A stretch of DNA of 64,000 bases from Terriglobales bacterium (GCA_025934735.1 JAICWP010000002.1:272546-336545); one strand, 5' to 3'; shown: positions 48,293 to 58,337, numbered from the stretch's first letter. Numbers and translations are program-made. The notes: a model not told the origin generated them from the letters alone.

Positions 48293-51130
48293 ATGCTGAA
48301 AAAGATGCCCAGGCCTACAAATTGGCCGCCAGTACGCCAGCCGGCACGCCCGGCGCGGCGTCCCCGGTGGCTCTTCGTCGTTCTTGCCCTCATTCTCATT
48401 GTCTTTCTTGGCGGCCGCACCTGGCTCTCCTACTACGTGGACGCCCTCTGGTTCGGAGCGCTCGGCTATGGCGACGTGTTCTGGAGAACGTTGAGCCTGC
48501 AGTGGATGATATTCGCCGCCTTTGCCGGGGCCACATTTCTCATTCTCTACGGCACGTTTGTGGCGCTGAAGCGGGCCTATCTTCCCGACCTGCCGAGCGG
48601 GCATACCATTTACGTGGGCGGCGAGCCGCTTCGACTGCCGGTTGAGGGGGTGCTGCACCTGGTGGCGGCCGGCGCCTCGGTGGTCATTGCGCTTGCCACC
48701 GGCGCAGTGTTCATGGCGCAGTGGACCACTCTCGGCCTGTGGTGGTACGCGCCGCCTGCCGGGGCCGGAGGTGCGGACCCGATTTTCGGACGACCCGTCA
48801 GTTTCTACCTGCTGACGCTTCCGGCATGGCAACTCATCTCCGGATGGCTGCTGTTTCTGGCCGTAGTGGCTTGTATTGTTGCTGTCTTTTTCGTGGTGGT
48901 CACCGGCGGCAGTCGTGTGCTGGAAGGGTTTCGGCGCAGTTACAATCCGTTGTCGTGGAGCGGGCTCTCTTTCGCCTTTGCCTTTTTGTTGCTGGTTATT
49001 GCCCTGCAGGTGTACCTGGGTCGTTTCGAACGGCTGTTTGCCGACCGTTCTATTTTCGGAGGGGTCAACTACACCGACGCCCATGTAATGCTTCCCGGCC
49101 TGCTCGTGCTGTGTGCGGCGTTTGTCCTCGGCGCCATCATCGCGCTAGCCAACGCGGTGTTCGCCCGGCGCGGCATCTGGCTGGCTGCGGCTGTGGTTCC
49201 CGCCGTGGTCTGTTATTTCGTCCTCCAGTTGTTTGGGTGGTATGTCTCCAGTTTCGTGGTGAAGCCCAACGAACTGGTCCGCGAGCAACCCTACATAGCC
49301 CACAATATCCAAATGACGCGGCAGGCCTACGGTTTGGACCAGGTGTCGCGGCACGAGTTTCCGGCCGAAGCGGGCATCCAGGCTGTCGATGCAGCTAATA
49401 ACCAGACCACGCTCGGAAATATCCGGCTATGGGACTGGCGCGCCCTGCAGGATACGCTGCGGCAAATCCAGGAAATCCGCACCTACTATGATTTTCCCGA
49501 TATTGACATTGACCGCTACCAGATTGACGGCCAGCTTCGCGAGGTGATGCTGGCAGCCCGCGAGTTGAACGTGGACAAACTCCCGGAAAACAGCCGCACC
49601 TGGGTGAACGAGAAGCTGATCTATACCCATGGCTATGGCATCACCATGAACCCGGTCAACGGATTCACGCCGGAAGGGCTGCCCGATCTGCTTCTAAGCA
49701 ATATGCCAGTCCAGAGCGCGGTCCCGGGCCTCGAGGTGACCCGTCCGGAAATTTATTTTGGCGAACTGACCAATACCGATGTGTACGTCAACACGCGGCA
49801 GAAGGAATTCAATTATCCGCAGGGACAGGCGAACAGCTTCACCTCCTACGAAGGCAAGGGCGGCATTGTTCTCGGCGGCTTTTTCCGGCGCGCCCTCATC
49901 GCCATGGACCGTGGCGACCTGGCCAAGCTGCCGTTCAGCGACGATGTGAATAAGACCAGCCGCCTGCTGATGCGGCGCAACCTGCGCAGCCGGGTCTCAC
50001 AAATTGCGCCCTTTCTCACTTACGAACAAGATCCGTACATCGTGGTGGGCGAAAACGGCCGTTTGTATTGGATGATGGACGCGTTTACCACCTCCGACAG
50101 CTATCCCTACTCGAGTCACTACCGTCTCGGAGACGACAGCATCAATTACATGCGCAATAGTGTGAAGGTGGTGGTGGACGCCTACGATGGGGCGACCACG
50201 TTCTACGTCTTCGACCGCAGCGACCCTCTTATCGCGGCCTACCGCCGCCTTTTTCCGACGCTGTTTAAAGACGCGGACGCCATGCCGCCAGACCTGCGCA
50301 AACATGTGCGCTACCCCGAACTGCTCCTGCGGCTGCAGGCGGACGTGTACGCCCTGTACCACATGACCAATCCGGAGGTGTTCTACAACCGTGAGGATTT
50401 GTGGACCGTGGCCAGCGAAGTTGGCCTGAACGAGGGCGAGCAGTCCACGCAGGAAATGCAGCCCAATTTCGTTCTGATGAAGCTGCCGGGAGAAACCGGG
50501 ACGGAGTTCGTGGAGATTCTGCCGTTTACCCCGGCCAACCGCAACAATCTGATTGGCTGGATTGCCGGGCGCAGCGACGGCGCTCATTACGGCACGTCAG
50601 TGGTTTACGATTTCCCGAAGAGCAGGCTGGTGGATGGGCCGATGCAGGTGGAGGCGCGTATTGATCAGAATGCGCAGCTTTCCAGTCAATTGAGCCTGTG
50701 GAACCAGCAAGGTTCGCATGTGCGGCGGGGAGGCCTGCTGGTGATTCCCATCGGACGCGCCTTGCTCTACGCCGAACCGATTTACCTGCAGGCGGAACGC
50801 AGCCCCATGCCAGAGCTGCGCCTGGTGGTGCTGGCGCTGCAGGACCGCCTCGCCTACGGCTCAACATTTGAGTCGGCGCTGGCCGCGCTGTTTGGGGGTG
50901 CGGCTTCATCCACGAGTGCCGCGGCCGCAGCGGCGGAACCCGGCCAGCGAGCGCCGGTCACCGCTGCCCCACAAGGCGCAGGAGCGGCCCGCAACCCGCT
51001 GATCACCCAGGCGGCTAAAGACCTGGCCGACTACCAGCGATTGACTGCTGAAGGCAAGCTGGGCGAAGCCGGGCAGAAGCTGGAACACTTGAAGCGCACG
51101 CTCGAGCAGCTGAACACGGCTCAAAAATGA
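48293..51130 (+). CDS. UPF0182 family membrane protein
   Basis: A protein of about 945 residues. The N-terminal third has about seven membrane helices (WLFVVLALILIVFLGGRTW, IFAAFAGATFLILYGTFVAL, and others). A large soluble domain with the UPF0182 wording follows (DVYVNTRQKEFNYPQG, GGFFRRALIAMDRGD, YWMMDAFTTSDSYPYS, GLLVIPIGRALLYAEPIYLQ). Function is unknown. The C-terminus is an Ala-rich linker and a short coiled coil (GEAGQKLEHLKRTLEQL). The start may be 48293 or the next ATG at 48305; the frame upstream reads through the promoter region and the CRP-like site. Confidence 0.9.
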   Translation: MLKKMPRPTNWPPVRQPARPARRPRWLFVVLALILIVFLGGRTWLSYYVDALWFGALGYGDVFWRTLSLQWMIFAAFAGATFLILYGTFVALKRAYLPDLPSGHTIYVGGEPLRLPVEGVLHLVAAGASVVIALATGAVFMAQWTTLGLWWYAPPAGAGGADPIFGRPVSFYLLTLPAWQLISGWLLFLAVVACIVAVFFVVVTGGSRVLEGFRRSYNPLSWSGLSFAFAFLLLVIALQVYLGRFERLFADRSIFGGVNYTDAHVMLPGLLVLCAAFVLGAIIALANAVFARRGIWLAAAVVPAVVCYFVLQLFGWYVSSFVVKPNELVREQPYIAHNIQMTRQAYGLDQVSRHEFPAEAGIQAVDAANNQTTLGNIRLWDWRALQDTLRQIQEIRTYYDFPDIDIDRYQIDGQLREVMLAARELNVDKLPENSRTWVNEKLIYTHGYGITMNPVNGFTPEGLPDLLLSNMPVQSAVPGLEVTRPEIYFGELTNTDVYVNTRQKEFNYPQGQANSFTSYEGKGGIVLGGFFRRALIAMDRGDLAKLPFSDDVNKTSRLLMRRNLRSRVSQIAPFLTYEQDPYIVVGENGRLYWMMDAFTTSDSYPYSSHYRLGDDSINYMRNSVKVVVDAYDGATTFYVFDRSDPLIAAYRRLFPTLFKDADAMPPDLRKHVRYPELLLRLQADVYALYHMTNPEVFYNREDLWTVASEVGLNEGEQSTQEMQPNFVLMKLPGETGTEFVEILPFTPANRNNLIGWIAGRSDGAHYGTSVVYDFPKSRLVDGPMQVEARIDQNAQLSSQLSLWNQQGSHVRRGGLLVIPIGRALLYAEPIYLQAERSPMPELRLVVLALQDRLAYGSTFESALAALFGGAASSTSAAAAAAEPGQRAPVTAAPQGAGAARNPLITQAAKDLADYQRLTAEGKLGEAGQKLEHLKRTLEQLNTAQK

Positions 51131-51137
51131 TGGCGCT

Positions 51138-52445
51138 TTAGGCCCGGCAGGCAGCAGCGTAATTCTCCAGCACAGTCTCGATGTGGTGACGGATGAGGGC
51201 TCCGGCTTCAGCCTGCAATTCTGCAGCGCGAACTGCTTGCCCCTCTAAAGGCAGGTACTGGCTCAAGAGCCCGAAAGCTAACGTGCAGCCGGCCAGATTG
51301 GACAGCAACTGCTGCAATTCTTTCTCTACCGCGGGGTCAATCCAATAGTAGCGGCAGCGGTCGCTTAGGCTAAAGGCGCGCGCCAGTCGAAGCTCATCCT
51401 CATCGCCCCTGTAATATGGCCGCCAATACACCGGGTTGCGCAGCATGGCGGCATCCAGTTCTTCACGCACGCGAGACAGGCGAGTGCCCCGCCGTGAGCC
51501 GAGCAATTCGCGCTCGATGGCGCTTAGCGCGAACACAGCCTCGCGGAAGGCGAAGGTGAGCCCAGGCCCAACCTTCAGGATGGCAAAGTGATCCCTCACC
51601 ATATGCGCCAGCGCACCCGGATGCTGATAGTCAGTGGAATGCGCCTCGTACACCAGCGCGGGACGCTTGGGCAGCGCGGCAGAGAGGCCACGGGCCTTTT
51701 CCGGATCGTAGTCCCACACGATGTTGTCGCCGAACTCCACTCCCGGCTGCACCACCAGGCCAGCCACGCGTTCCCACGCCGAACTTACGCCGCGTTCGCC
51801 AAAAGCGCGTTCGAACAACTCGAGTGTGCTCTCCATGTCCTCCGCGGTAGTCAGCGCGGGAGGCTCTCCCGGACCAACTTCCCCTCCCGGGACGGGAACT
51901 TCGGTACCGATCACATACACCGGCGGCGCCGTCCCCGCCGGTAGCTGCTCGAATGACTGTTCGGCGGCCTTGCACAGAATAGCCGCGCGCTTGGCAACCG
52001 TTTCCGGATCGAGAGGATTCGGATCGCCCGCGCAAGCCATGCTCGCGTCCAGATGGATCTTTTGGTATCCGGCGAGCACGCATTGCCGCACCAATTCGCT
52101 GCCCTTCTCCATGGCGGTCGCCGCGGCCTCGCCACGCCAGGGATAAGGACCGAGATGATCTCCGCCCAACAGCACTCTTTCCGGCGCCAAACCTGCTCGT
52201 TCCGCCACGGCGTGAATGCGCTGAGCAAACTGGCGCGGCGTTTGCCCGGTGTATCCGCCGAACTGGTTTACCTGGCTGGAAGTGGACTCAACGTGAAGCA
52301 GGGAATCATCGTGCACTGCCTGGCGAATGGCGGAGTCCAGCACCCAGGGATGAGCCGAACAGACCGCGTATGTGCCCACGCGGTCGCCGCGGCGGTTGCG
52401 CTCGATGATGTTCCTGAACTGAACAAGGCTGAACGGGTCGGGCAT
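51138..52445 (-). CDS. GatZ/KbaZ-like tagatose-bisphosphate aldolase subunit homologue
   Basis: A 435-residue cytoplasmic protein of the GatZ/KbaZ family, a TIM barrel that supports the class II tagatose-1,6-bisphosphate aldolase GatY/KbaY. Family text includes GTYAVCSAHPWVLDSAIRQA, ESTSSQVNQFGGYTG, LLGGDHLGPYPW, IHLDASMACAGDP and YEAHSTDYQ. No GatY/KbaY gene, sugar kinase or sugar transporter lies nearby. I chose the ATG at 52445 (MPDPFSLVQFRNII); an upstream TTG would add 15 unmatched residues. It converges with UPF0182, 7 nt apart. Confidence 0.88.
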   Translation of the reverse strand: MPDPFSLVQFRNIIERNRRGDRVGTYAVCSAHPWVLDSAIRQAVHDDSLLHVESTSSQVNQFGGYTGQTPRQFAQRIHAVAERAGLAPERVLLGGDHLGPYPWRGEAAATAMEKGSELVRQCVLAGYQKIHLDASMACAGDPNPLDPETVAKRAAILCKAAEQSFEQLPAGTAPPVYVIGTEVPVPGGEVGPGEPPALTTAEDMESTLELFERAFGERGVSSAWERVAGLVVQPGVEFGDNIVWDYDPEKARGLSAALPKRPALVYEAHSTDYQHPGALAHMVRDHFAILKVGPGLTFAFREAVFALSAIERELLGSRRGTRLSRVREELDAAMLRNPVYWRPYYRGDEDELRLARAFSLSDRCRYYWIDPAVEKELQQLLSNLAGCTLAFGLLSQYLPLEGQAVRAAELQAEAGALIRHHIETVLENYAAACRA

Positions 52446-52556
52446 GATTATTTCGGCGCACCGCTCGTTGGCGAGGGTGGCCGAGTTCAACAGTATATTT
52501 GCCAGGCCATCAGAAATGCGAAGGCGAGGGGCTCCATGGCATCTTGGTGCGACGGC

Positions 52557-53414
52557 TTAAAAGGGAAACCGGACGGAGAACAACCAATTGTGGCTGTAGG
52601 CATGGAAGCGAGTAGCGGCGATCTGCACGCCGCCTCCGATTGCGAAACCCACCCTCTTCCATAAATGAAACTTGCCTGCGACCAGGCCTGGAGACAAGAA
52701 CACCTGTTTTTTGCCGGCGTTGTTCCCATTGGCCCAGAAGGTCGAATTCACTTCCACTTCCGGCCAAAGCTTGCCGATAATTTTGTATTGAAGTGTGGCA
52801 TTCAATCCCACCGGCGTTCCGAGAGTGTCAACGTCGCCCGCCGGCAGCGCAATACCGGCGGTGCCCTGAACGTCGAAGTTGCCCCAGCCCTTTCCCACCG
52901 CGAGGCTGGGAGAGAAGTTAGCGTGGGTGCCGCCATTGGAATATGAGGCTGTAGGGATTGTGGTGGAAAGAAATGCGGTCACCACATAGTTTCCTTCTCG
53001 CTCGTTGGCGGCGGCCACGCGGTACTTGAAAAGAAACGCCATGTCGCCCAAGCCGTCGTGCAGTTGCGGGCTGCTGTGGGTCACGTAGGGAGGAGCGCTG
53101 ATCAGCACCTCTGTGCGCTCAGTGGGAACGATTTCCAGGCCTTTGCCGCCGCCGTAATTGATTGTCGTTGCATTTTGCTGCGTTTGCCAGCCCACGTCGT
53201 AACGAAACTGCTGCACCAACCGCGGAGTTACGGTGAACAGGGGCGCCATCCAGGAGGGCTGCCCAGCCGCGGCGCGGGAGGATGTTTCCAACCAGTCTCG
53301 AATCAAACCACCTTCCTGCGGCTCAGTAGCTTTCTGTTGGGCCGCAACTGTAATTGTGCAAGAAATACAAAAGATAACGAATACAAGGACAGATCTCAAT
53401 CGCCACTCCTGCAT
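52557..53414 (-). CDS. Predicted outer-membrane beta-barrel protein
   Basis: A 285-residue exported protein. The signal peptide (VLVFVIFCISCTITVAAQ) is followed by alternating-hydrophobic strands and a C-terminal WLFSVRFPF, a typical outer-membrane end. Segments such as GLGDMAFLFKYRVAAANEREGNYVVTAF and GLNATLQYKIIGKLWPEVEVN resemble the MetA-phenol/transporter-like barrels found in many Gram-negative bacteria. No function can be assigned. It is divergent from the cytochrome c peroxidase gene. Confidence 0.75.
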   Translation of the reverse strand: MQEWRLRSVLVFVIFCISCTITVAAQQKATEPQEGGLIRDWLETSSRAAAGQPSWMAPLFTVTPRLVQQFRYDVGWQTQQNATTINYGGGKGLEIVPTERTEVLISAPPYVTHSSPQLHDGLGDMAFLFKYRVAAANEREGNYVVTAFLSTTIPTASYSNGGTHANFSPSLAVGKGWGNFDVQGTAGIALPAGDVDTLGTPVGLNATLQYKIIGKLWPEVEVNSTFWANGNNAGKKQVFLSPGLVAGKFHLWKRVGFAIGGGVQIAATRFHAYSHNWLFSVRFPF

Positions 53415-53581
53415 TCAATTATCTTGGGCGGCGGAAGCACGTAAAGCAAGAGGAGATGCCGTTCCTTGCTTCCTCACGCTACAGTGTGACCTTCCTCACT
53501 GTAAGCGGTCCGCCTCGAGCGAAACACTGGCATGTAGGCTCGAGAAGAACCAGCCGCAGCATGGCTCAGGCGGAGGCGTTC

Positions 53582-54703
53582 ATGAAATCCCGGAAGTCGT
53601 TTCTTTTGGCGTCGGTATTCATCGCTCTTTTCTTCGTGGTTGGATACTTCGTGTTTGGATATTCGCAAGAAAAGACAAAGGCCACGCAGGCGGCCATGGC
53701 TGCAATGCCCATAGGCACGCCGGTGACCATCAAGGCCCCATTGGGCCTGCCTCCCGTGCCGGTGCCGTCCGACAATCCACCCACCGCCGAGACGATTCAA
53801 TTGGGCCGCCGTCTTTATTACGATCCCATCCTCTCGGCGGACAATACGGTTTCCTGTGCCACCTGCCACCGGCCCGATGCCGGCTTTGCCGATCCCAATC
53901 CTGTCTCCACCGGCGTGCAGGGCAAGAAGGGGGGGCGCAACTCGCCCACCGTGCTCAACAGCGCTTACTTCCACCAGCAGTTCTGGGATGGCCGAGCGCC
54001 CAGCCTGGAAAAACAGGCGGAAGGGCCGGTGCAGAACCCGGTTGAGATGGCGGATACGCTGCAGAACGTGACCAAGAAGCTGAACGCCGATGCCAGCTAC
54101 CGCGAGCAATTTGCCAAAGCCTGGGGCCCCGGACCCATCACTTACGAGATGGTGGAGAAGAGCATCGCCTCCTTTGAGCGCACCGTGGTTGCCGGCAACT
54201 CGCCGTTTGACCGGTGGAAATACGGCCATGACGAGAAGGCGGTCAGCGCCTCGATCAAACGCGGCTTCGTGGTGTTTACGTCGGCGAAGAAGGGCAACTG
54301 CGCCGCCTGCCATACCGTCGGCGAAAATTATGCTTTGTTCACTGACAACCAATTCCACAACATCGGCGTGGGCTTCGATATTGACAAGTTCACCGATGAT
54401 GGCTTATTTGCCGTGACCCATGACGAAGCGGATCGCGGTAAATTCAAGACACCTTCGCTGCGCAACGTCGCCTATAGCGGGCCCTATTTCCACGATGGCA
54501 GCTTGAAAGACCTGAAGCAGGTGGTTGACTACTACATTGGTGCCGGGAACTCCAATGCCAACCTGGACAAAAACATTCACGTGCTGGATTTCCTGACTGG
54601 CCAGGAACGGGCCGACCTGCTCGCCTTTCTGCAATCGCTGAGCGGCGAGATTCCGCCGGATGTGGGCCCGCCGGAGAGCACAAAGACCACGGCCAGAAAG
54701 TAA
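53582..54703 (+). CDS. Di-haem cytochrome c peroxidase (MauG/CcpA family)
   Basis: A 373-residue periplasmic haem protein. A signal anchor (FLLASVFIALFFVVGYFVFGY) precedes the two-domain peroxidase. Haem-binding motifs are C92-AT-C95-H96 and C240-AA-C243-H244. The text LGRRLYYDPILSADNTVSCATCH and KTPSLRNVAYSGPYFHDGSL is typical of the family, which reduces hydrogen peroxide or, in MauG, oxidises a protein residue. The ATG at 53582 has GGAGG 5 nt upstream. Export and haem ligation by the Ccm system are required; those genes are not in this window. Confidence 0.92.
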   Translation: MKSRKSFLLASVFIALFFVVGYFVFGYSQEKTKATQAAMAAMPIGTPVTIKAPLGLPPVPVPSDNPPTAETIQLGRRLYYDPILSADNTVSCATCHRPDAGFADPNPVSTGVQGKKGGRNSPTVLNSAYFHQQFWDGRAPSLEKQAEGPVQNPVEMADTLQNVTKKLNADASYREQFAKAWGPGPITYEMVEKSIASFERTVVAGNSPFDRWKYGHDEKAVSASIKRGFVVFTSAKKGNCAACHTVGENYALFTDNQFHNIGVGFDIDKFTDDGLFAVTHDEADRGKFKTPSLRNVAYSGPYFHDGSLKDLKQVVDYYIGAGNSNANLDKNIHVLDFLTGQERADLLAFLQSLSGEIPPDVGPPESTKTTARK

Positions 54704-54814
54704 GGGGCGGGTTGCGGGCGCCGCGCCGGGGCCGCCAAGTCCGCGTTGAGCTTTAGCCGGATCACCGGCAGTAGAAAGCGAACGACTGGTTCAATTGCCG
54801 TGCGCTCCCAACTT

Positions 54815-55087
54815 TTACGGGCCGGCCTTCTTGACCACACGCCAGCCCGTCAGGCCGATGTTTTCAACCCGTAGCGTCTCTCCACTGCTGACCTGGAGCG
54901 TGTATATCCCCTCCGGAAGAGGAGTGTTATCGGCCGTGGCCACCTCTCCCCAGATGATCTGCCCGTTTGCCTGTCCTGAAGCCGGCGCTTTATCGGAAGA
55001 TACGTGGAATTCGAAGGTTACATCGTATTCCGACTTGTCTTCTTCGGATATCAGCCGGCCATGATTGCGCAAGACTCGAGGGCACAT
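54815..55087 (-). CDS. Small hypothetical protein
   Basis: A 90-residue protein I do not recognise. It reads like a single small beta-rich domain (DVTFEFHVSSDK...LPEGIYTLQVSSGETLRVENIGLTGWRVV) with no signal peptide. It has acidobacterial-looking codon use and no longer competing frame on the other strand. The Shine-Dalgarno sequence is weak and the start may lie later. It sits between the peroxidase and GT39 genes on the minus strand. Confidence 0.5.
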   Translation of the reverse strand: MCPRVLRNHGRLISEEDKSEYDVTFEFHVSSDKAPASGQANGQIIWGEVATADNTPLPEGIYTLQVSSGETLRVENIGLTGWRVVKKAGP

Positions 55088-55205
55088 GGCGGCACGCAGT
55101 TTCCATCACTTTGCCGTGGAAATCAAGGGTGGATTTACAAACAGGTTTTTGTCCTGATTTCCATCTGATCATGGCCGTTCTGGTTCCAGACCATAGGGGA
55201 GGCAA

Positions 55206-56867
55206 TCACCTGGTTCCGGCTCCCGTCTCGCGCGGCACGGGTTGCCGGCTGTTTGTTGCCGCGCTTCGCCAAGCGAGGTTGGCCAAGTTTGGCCCAGAAC
55301 TGGTGGCCCGGTACACGCTGTCCGGCGACCGGTACTCCACTGCCTCCGGCTTCTGCAGGTCCACCACCGCCACCCACTGCCCGCCCAGATGTTTGTGGAA
55401 CACGATCTCTCCCCCCAGCAGATGAGCCGCCACTTCCGGGGGCAAATCGCGGTGGTAGCCGAAAAACCGCGTCTTGATCCGCTCCCACGCCGGCCAGTCT
55501 CCGAACAGCCGTCGCGGCGGCTCGTACTTGGTGGAAAACAGCAGCGCCACATCGAACTGCGCCCGCGAATCCGCTGCAGCCATCATCTGGGGGAGGGAAA
55601 AGTCATCCACCCTCAGCGTACGCACCGGACGGGCCACATAACCCAGGTACGGCTCGGCAAGTTCGTCGGAAGCCGGCCAGGCGGTCAGCACCCGCGCATT
55701 GCCATACTTCACGCTGACAAATTGGTCGGCCGCCTGGTGCAGCACCACGTAATCGCGGTAGGCCAGGTTGTCCTCGGGCGCGAATCCCCACGGTGGATTC
55801 ACGAACAAGGCCAGCGCGAATCCCAGGCACACGACCGCCACCACCGCCTTCCAACTGCCAATCCGCCTCCACACCGTGGAAACGCACACAATAATCACCA
55901 GCGGCACCACGGGAAGCATGTAGCGCGCCAGCACCGCCCCGCCTACCACGGAGAGTGCTGCGATGTAGGCGAGCGCCACCGCCGCCAAAGCCGCCTGCAC
56001 CCCGGGTGCGATTCGCGGGCGCTCTCCCCCTTCGTCAGGCAGGGGCGGAAACCACATGGCCAGCGCCGCCGCCGCGGTCAGCAGAAACAGGTTCATGTAC
56101 CCCACCGCCTGCCACACTCGTTGCAGCCCGGTGATGAAGATGCGCAGAGGGTTCAGCGTGTCCAGCAGGTTGTAGCGGACAAATTCGGCATTGCCCAGCG
56201 CATTCCCGGTGCGCAGGTACTGATAGAGGAACCACAGCCCAAGCGCCGCAATGGGAAAAAGCAGCGCAGCAGCCCGGCGCCAGCTTCGCCCGGCAAACCA
56301 GCACAGGATGTCATTCCGTTTCAGAAACGGGCACCCCAGCTCCCATGCCAGCAACGCCAGCGGCGCCAGGATGGCGGTTTCCTTGGCCAGCGCCGCCAGG
56401 CAAAACCAGGCCGCGGTTTGCCACCGGCGGTCGCACACATATGCGTCCAAGCCCCACACTGTGAGCCCGGCTGCCGCCAAGTCCAGGTGAGCCAGCGAAC
56501 TCTGCGCGAAAAAGACGGGATAGAACGCGGTGCATATCGTGGCCGCGATGGCCACTTCGCGGTTGGCCACGTGTTCCGCTAAGCGGAACGTGCCCAGCAG
56601 CGCGAAAGCCGCCACCAGAAGCATGGCCAGCCGGGTGACCAGCGGGGCAAATCCCGCCAGCTTCCACCACAGTGCGAGGTAAGCCACTACCAGTGGCGGG
56701 TGGGCGTTGGGCAAGGTGGAATGCGGAATCAGGCTGCCGGTGAGCAGCAGGTCGCGTGCTGCCGGCACGAAATAACCCGCCTCATCCCAGAAGTAGGGCA
56801 GGCGCAGCAGGGGAGCGTGCAGCACCACGAGGGCGGCAAACAGGGCCGCCAGCAGGAGCGCGGCCAC
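55206..56867 (-). CDS. GT39/ArnT-like membrane glycosyltransferase
   Basis: A protein of about 553 residues with roughly ten membrane helices, of the dolichyl-phosphate-mannose mannosyltransferase (GT-C) fold. The catalytic first loop is present (LPYFWDEAGYFVPAARDLL), with the hallmark Asp-Glu. Later loops include PHSTLPNAHPPLVVAYLAL. The C-terminal soluble part is expected in the periplasm. The start is uncertain: the open frame reaches 56963 and would overlap DUF3467; I used the GTG at 56867, where hydrophobic sequence begins. It follows DUF3467 on the same strand. Confidence 0.82.
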   Translation of the reverse strand: MAALLLAALFAALVVLHAPLLRLPYFWDEAGYFVPAARDLLLTGSLIPHSTLPNAHPPLVVAYLALWWKLAGFAPLVTRLAMLLVAAFALLGTFRLAEHVANREVAIAATICTAFYPVFFAQSSLAHLDLAAAGLTVWGLDAYVCDRRWQTAAWFCLAALAKETAILAPLALLAWELGCPFLKRNDILCWFAGRSWRRAAALLFPIAALGLWFLYQYLRTGNALGNAEFVRYNLLDTLNPLRIFITGLQRVWQAVGYMNLFLLTAAAALAMWFPPLPDEGGERPRIAPGVQAALAAVALAYIAALSVVGGAVLARYMLPVVPLVIIVCVSTVWRRIGSWKAVVAVVCLGFALALFVNPPWGFAPEDNLAYRDYVVLHQAADQFVSVKYGNARVLTAWPASDELAEPYLGYVARPVRTLRVDDFSLPQMMAAADSRAQFDVALLFSTKYEPPRRLFGDWPAWERIKTRFFGYHRDLPPEVAAHLLGGEIVFHKHLGGQWVAVVDLQKPEAVEYRSPDSVYRATSSGPNLANLAWRSAATNSRQPVPRETGAGTR

Positions 56868-56910
56868 ATGAGGACGAATGCCCTCCGCGTCCCCGTCGCT
56901 CTGTAACTTC

Positions 56911-57207
56911 TTAGTGGACCGGGCCAGTGGCTGCCATGCGCGGATCGAGCTTGATTTCCCCAAAGGTGTTCTCGTAGCTCACGATGTTCTGCTGCAGGAT
57001 GTGCAGCAGCGCCTTGGCCTGCTGCGGGCTCAGGTACACGCCCTGAAAGTTGTGTACTTCAACCTCGCTCTCGCTCTGCTGCTGCAGGGTGCCGAAGACC
57101 AGGAAGAAGTCCCACACGTTCACCCGCACCTGCACGCTATTGGCATAGCTCTCGCGGTAGTCGGGCCGGTTCACCAGCTTGATGTTGGGCTGCACGGGTA
57201 TGGCCAT
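56911..57207 (-). CDS. DUF3467 family protein
   Basis: A 98-residue soluble protein with the DUF3467 wording: RPDYRESYANSVQVRVNVWDFFLVFG and VYLSPQQAKALLHILQQNIVSYENTFGEI. The family is small and widespread, without known function. It lies just upstream of the GT39 gene on the same strand, with no promoter or terminator visible in between. Confidence 0.85.
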   Translation of the reverse strand: MAIPVQPNIKLVNRPDYRESYANSVQVRVNVWDFFLVFGTLQQQSESEVEVHNFQGVYLSPQQAKALLHILQQNIVSYENTFGEIKLDPRMAATGPVH

Positions 57208-57426
57208 AGCGAAGAGTCTAGCAGGATAGAACCGGGGAGTCAGGGCGCGCAGGAGTTGGTAGTCAGTTGCTCGGGGTCATTTATGATTCCTGATCCTGAT
57301 AACCGATCCTGCCGTTTGACTTCCCCTGCTTCACGATGTACAGTCCGCTCGGTATCGGCCCCCGCCTCGAAGTTACAAATTTCCAGGACAATTCGCAGCT
57401 CTCACTCTGATCTGAAAGGAGCAGGT

Positions 57427-58299
57427 ATGACCAGGCTTACAGCTATTGTGCTCGGCCTCTGTTGCTTATTCGGTACACTCGCGGCCCAGGAGAATAAGTC
57501 CAGCGACAAGATGGCCAAATACGTGTATTACGAGGACGCCAAAGTTAATAGCGGCAAGTTCCGCGTGTTCGCCAAGACGACGGCGGAATTCCGCGATGCG
57601 GCCGCGACCAATGCCCCCGACTCGTACTGGATCGTGGGTTCGCCTATGACCGGGGACACCAGCACCTTCGTCTTCGTGACCTTTCAGGACAGCATGGCAG
57701 GCGTGGAGAAATTCGCGAGTTCCATGGATAAGGTCGGCCAGGCGGTCATGGCCAAGGATGCCAGCTTCGAACAGGAAAGCGCGGAAAGTGATGGCGGCGC
57801 CCAGCTGGCCATCGCCAAGTACAACCAAGAAATCTCGTACCGGCCTGACATGGTATCGCTGGCCGACACCACTTATTGGTCCTCGGAAACCATCAGCCTT
57901 CGTCCCGGCTGTGGCCATGAATTCAACGAGGCCGCTAAACAGGTGATCGAGTTGCACAAAAAAGCCGGCGATAATGCCCATTGGATCGCCTATGACATCA
58001 TGACCGGACCCTCGCTACCTGCCGTGCTCTTGGTTCAACCCTTGAAATCGCTGGCCGACGAGGATGAAGAGCCCCCGGCCGCAGCGAAGGAAGTCTTCCA
58101 GAGTGCCATGGTGCGCAACATGCTCAGCTCCATTTCCAAGGAGTGCATTACGCATATCAGTTCCGCGTATTTCAAGGTGGAGCCCAGCCTCAGCCGTCCC
58201 ATGCCGTCGCTGGTTTCGGCCAACCCCAGCTTCTGGACGGTTAAGGAGGAGACGGCCTCTGCCGCGCCCGTGAAGAAGAGCAAGAAGAAGAAGATGTAG
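57427..58299 (+). CDS. Secreted protein of unknown function
   Basis: A 290-residue protein with a signal peptide (LTAIVLGLCCLFGTLAAQ). I do not recognise a domain. The centre has a repeating alpha/beta character with several Trp and Tyr (DSYWIVGSPMTGDTSTFVFVTF...DTTYWSSETISLRPG) that could be a dimeric alpha-beta-barrel type fold. The last residues are a lysine run (KKSKKKKM). AAGGAG lies 6 nt before the ATG. A strong terminator follows. Confidence 0.75.
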   Translation: MTRLTAIVLGLCCLFGTLAAQENKSSDKMAKYVYYEDAKVNSGKFRVFAKTTAEFRDAAATNAPDSYWIVGSPMTGDTSTFVFVTFQDSMAGVEKFASSMDKVGQAVMAKDASFEQESAESDGGAQLAIAKYNQEISYRPDMVSLADTTYWSSETISLRPGCGHEFNEAAKQVIELHKKAGDNAHWIAYDIMTGPSLPAVLLVQPLKSLADEDEEPPAAAKEVFQSAMVRNMLSSISKECITHISSAYFKVEPSLSRPMPSLVSANPSFWTVKEETASAAPVKKSKKKKM

Positions 58300-58337
58300 C
58301 GCTACGTAACCCGGTATTCTCGTGTCCGATTGAACCC

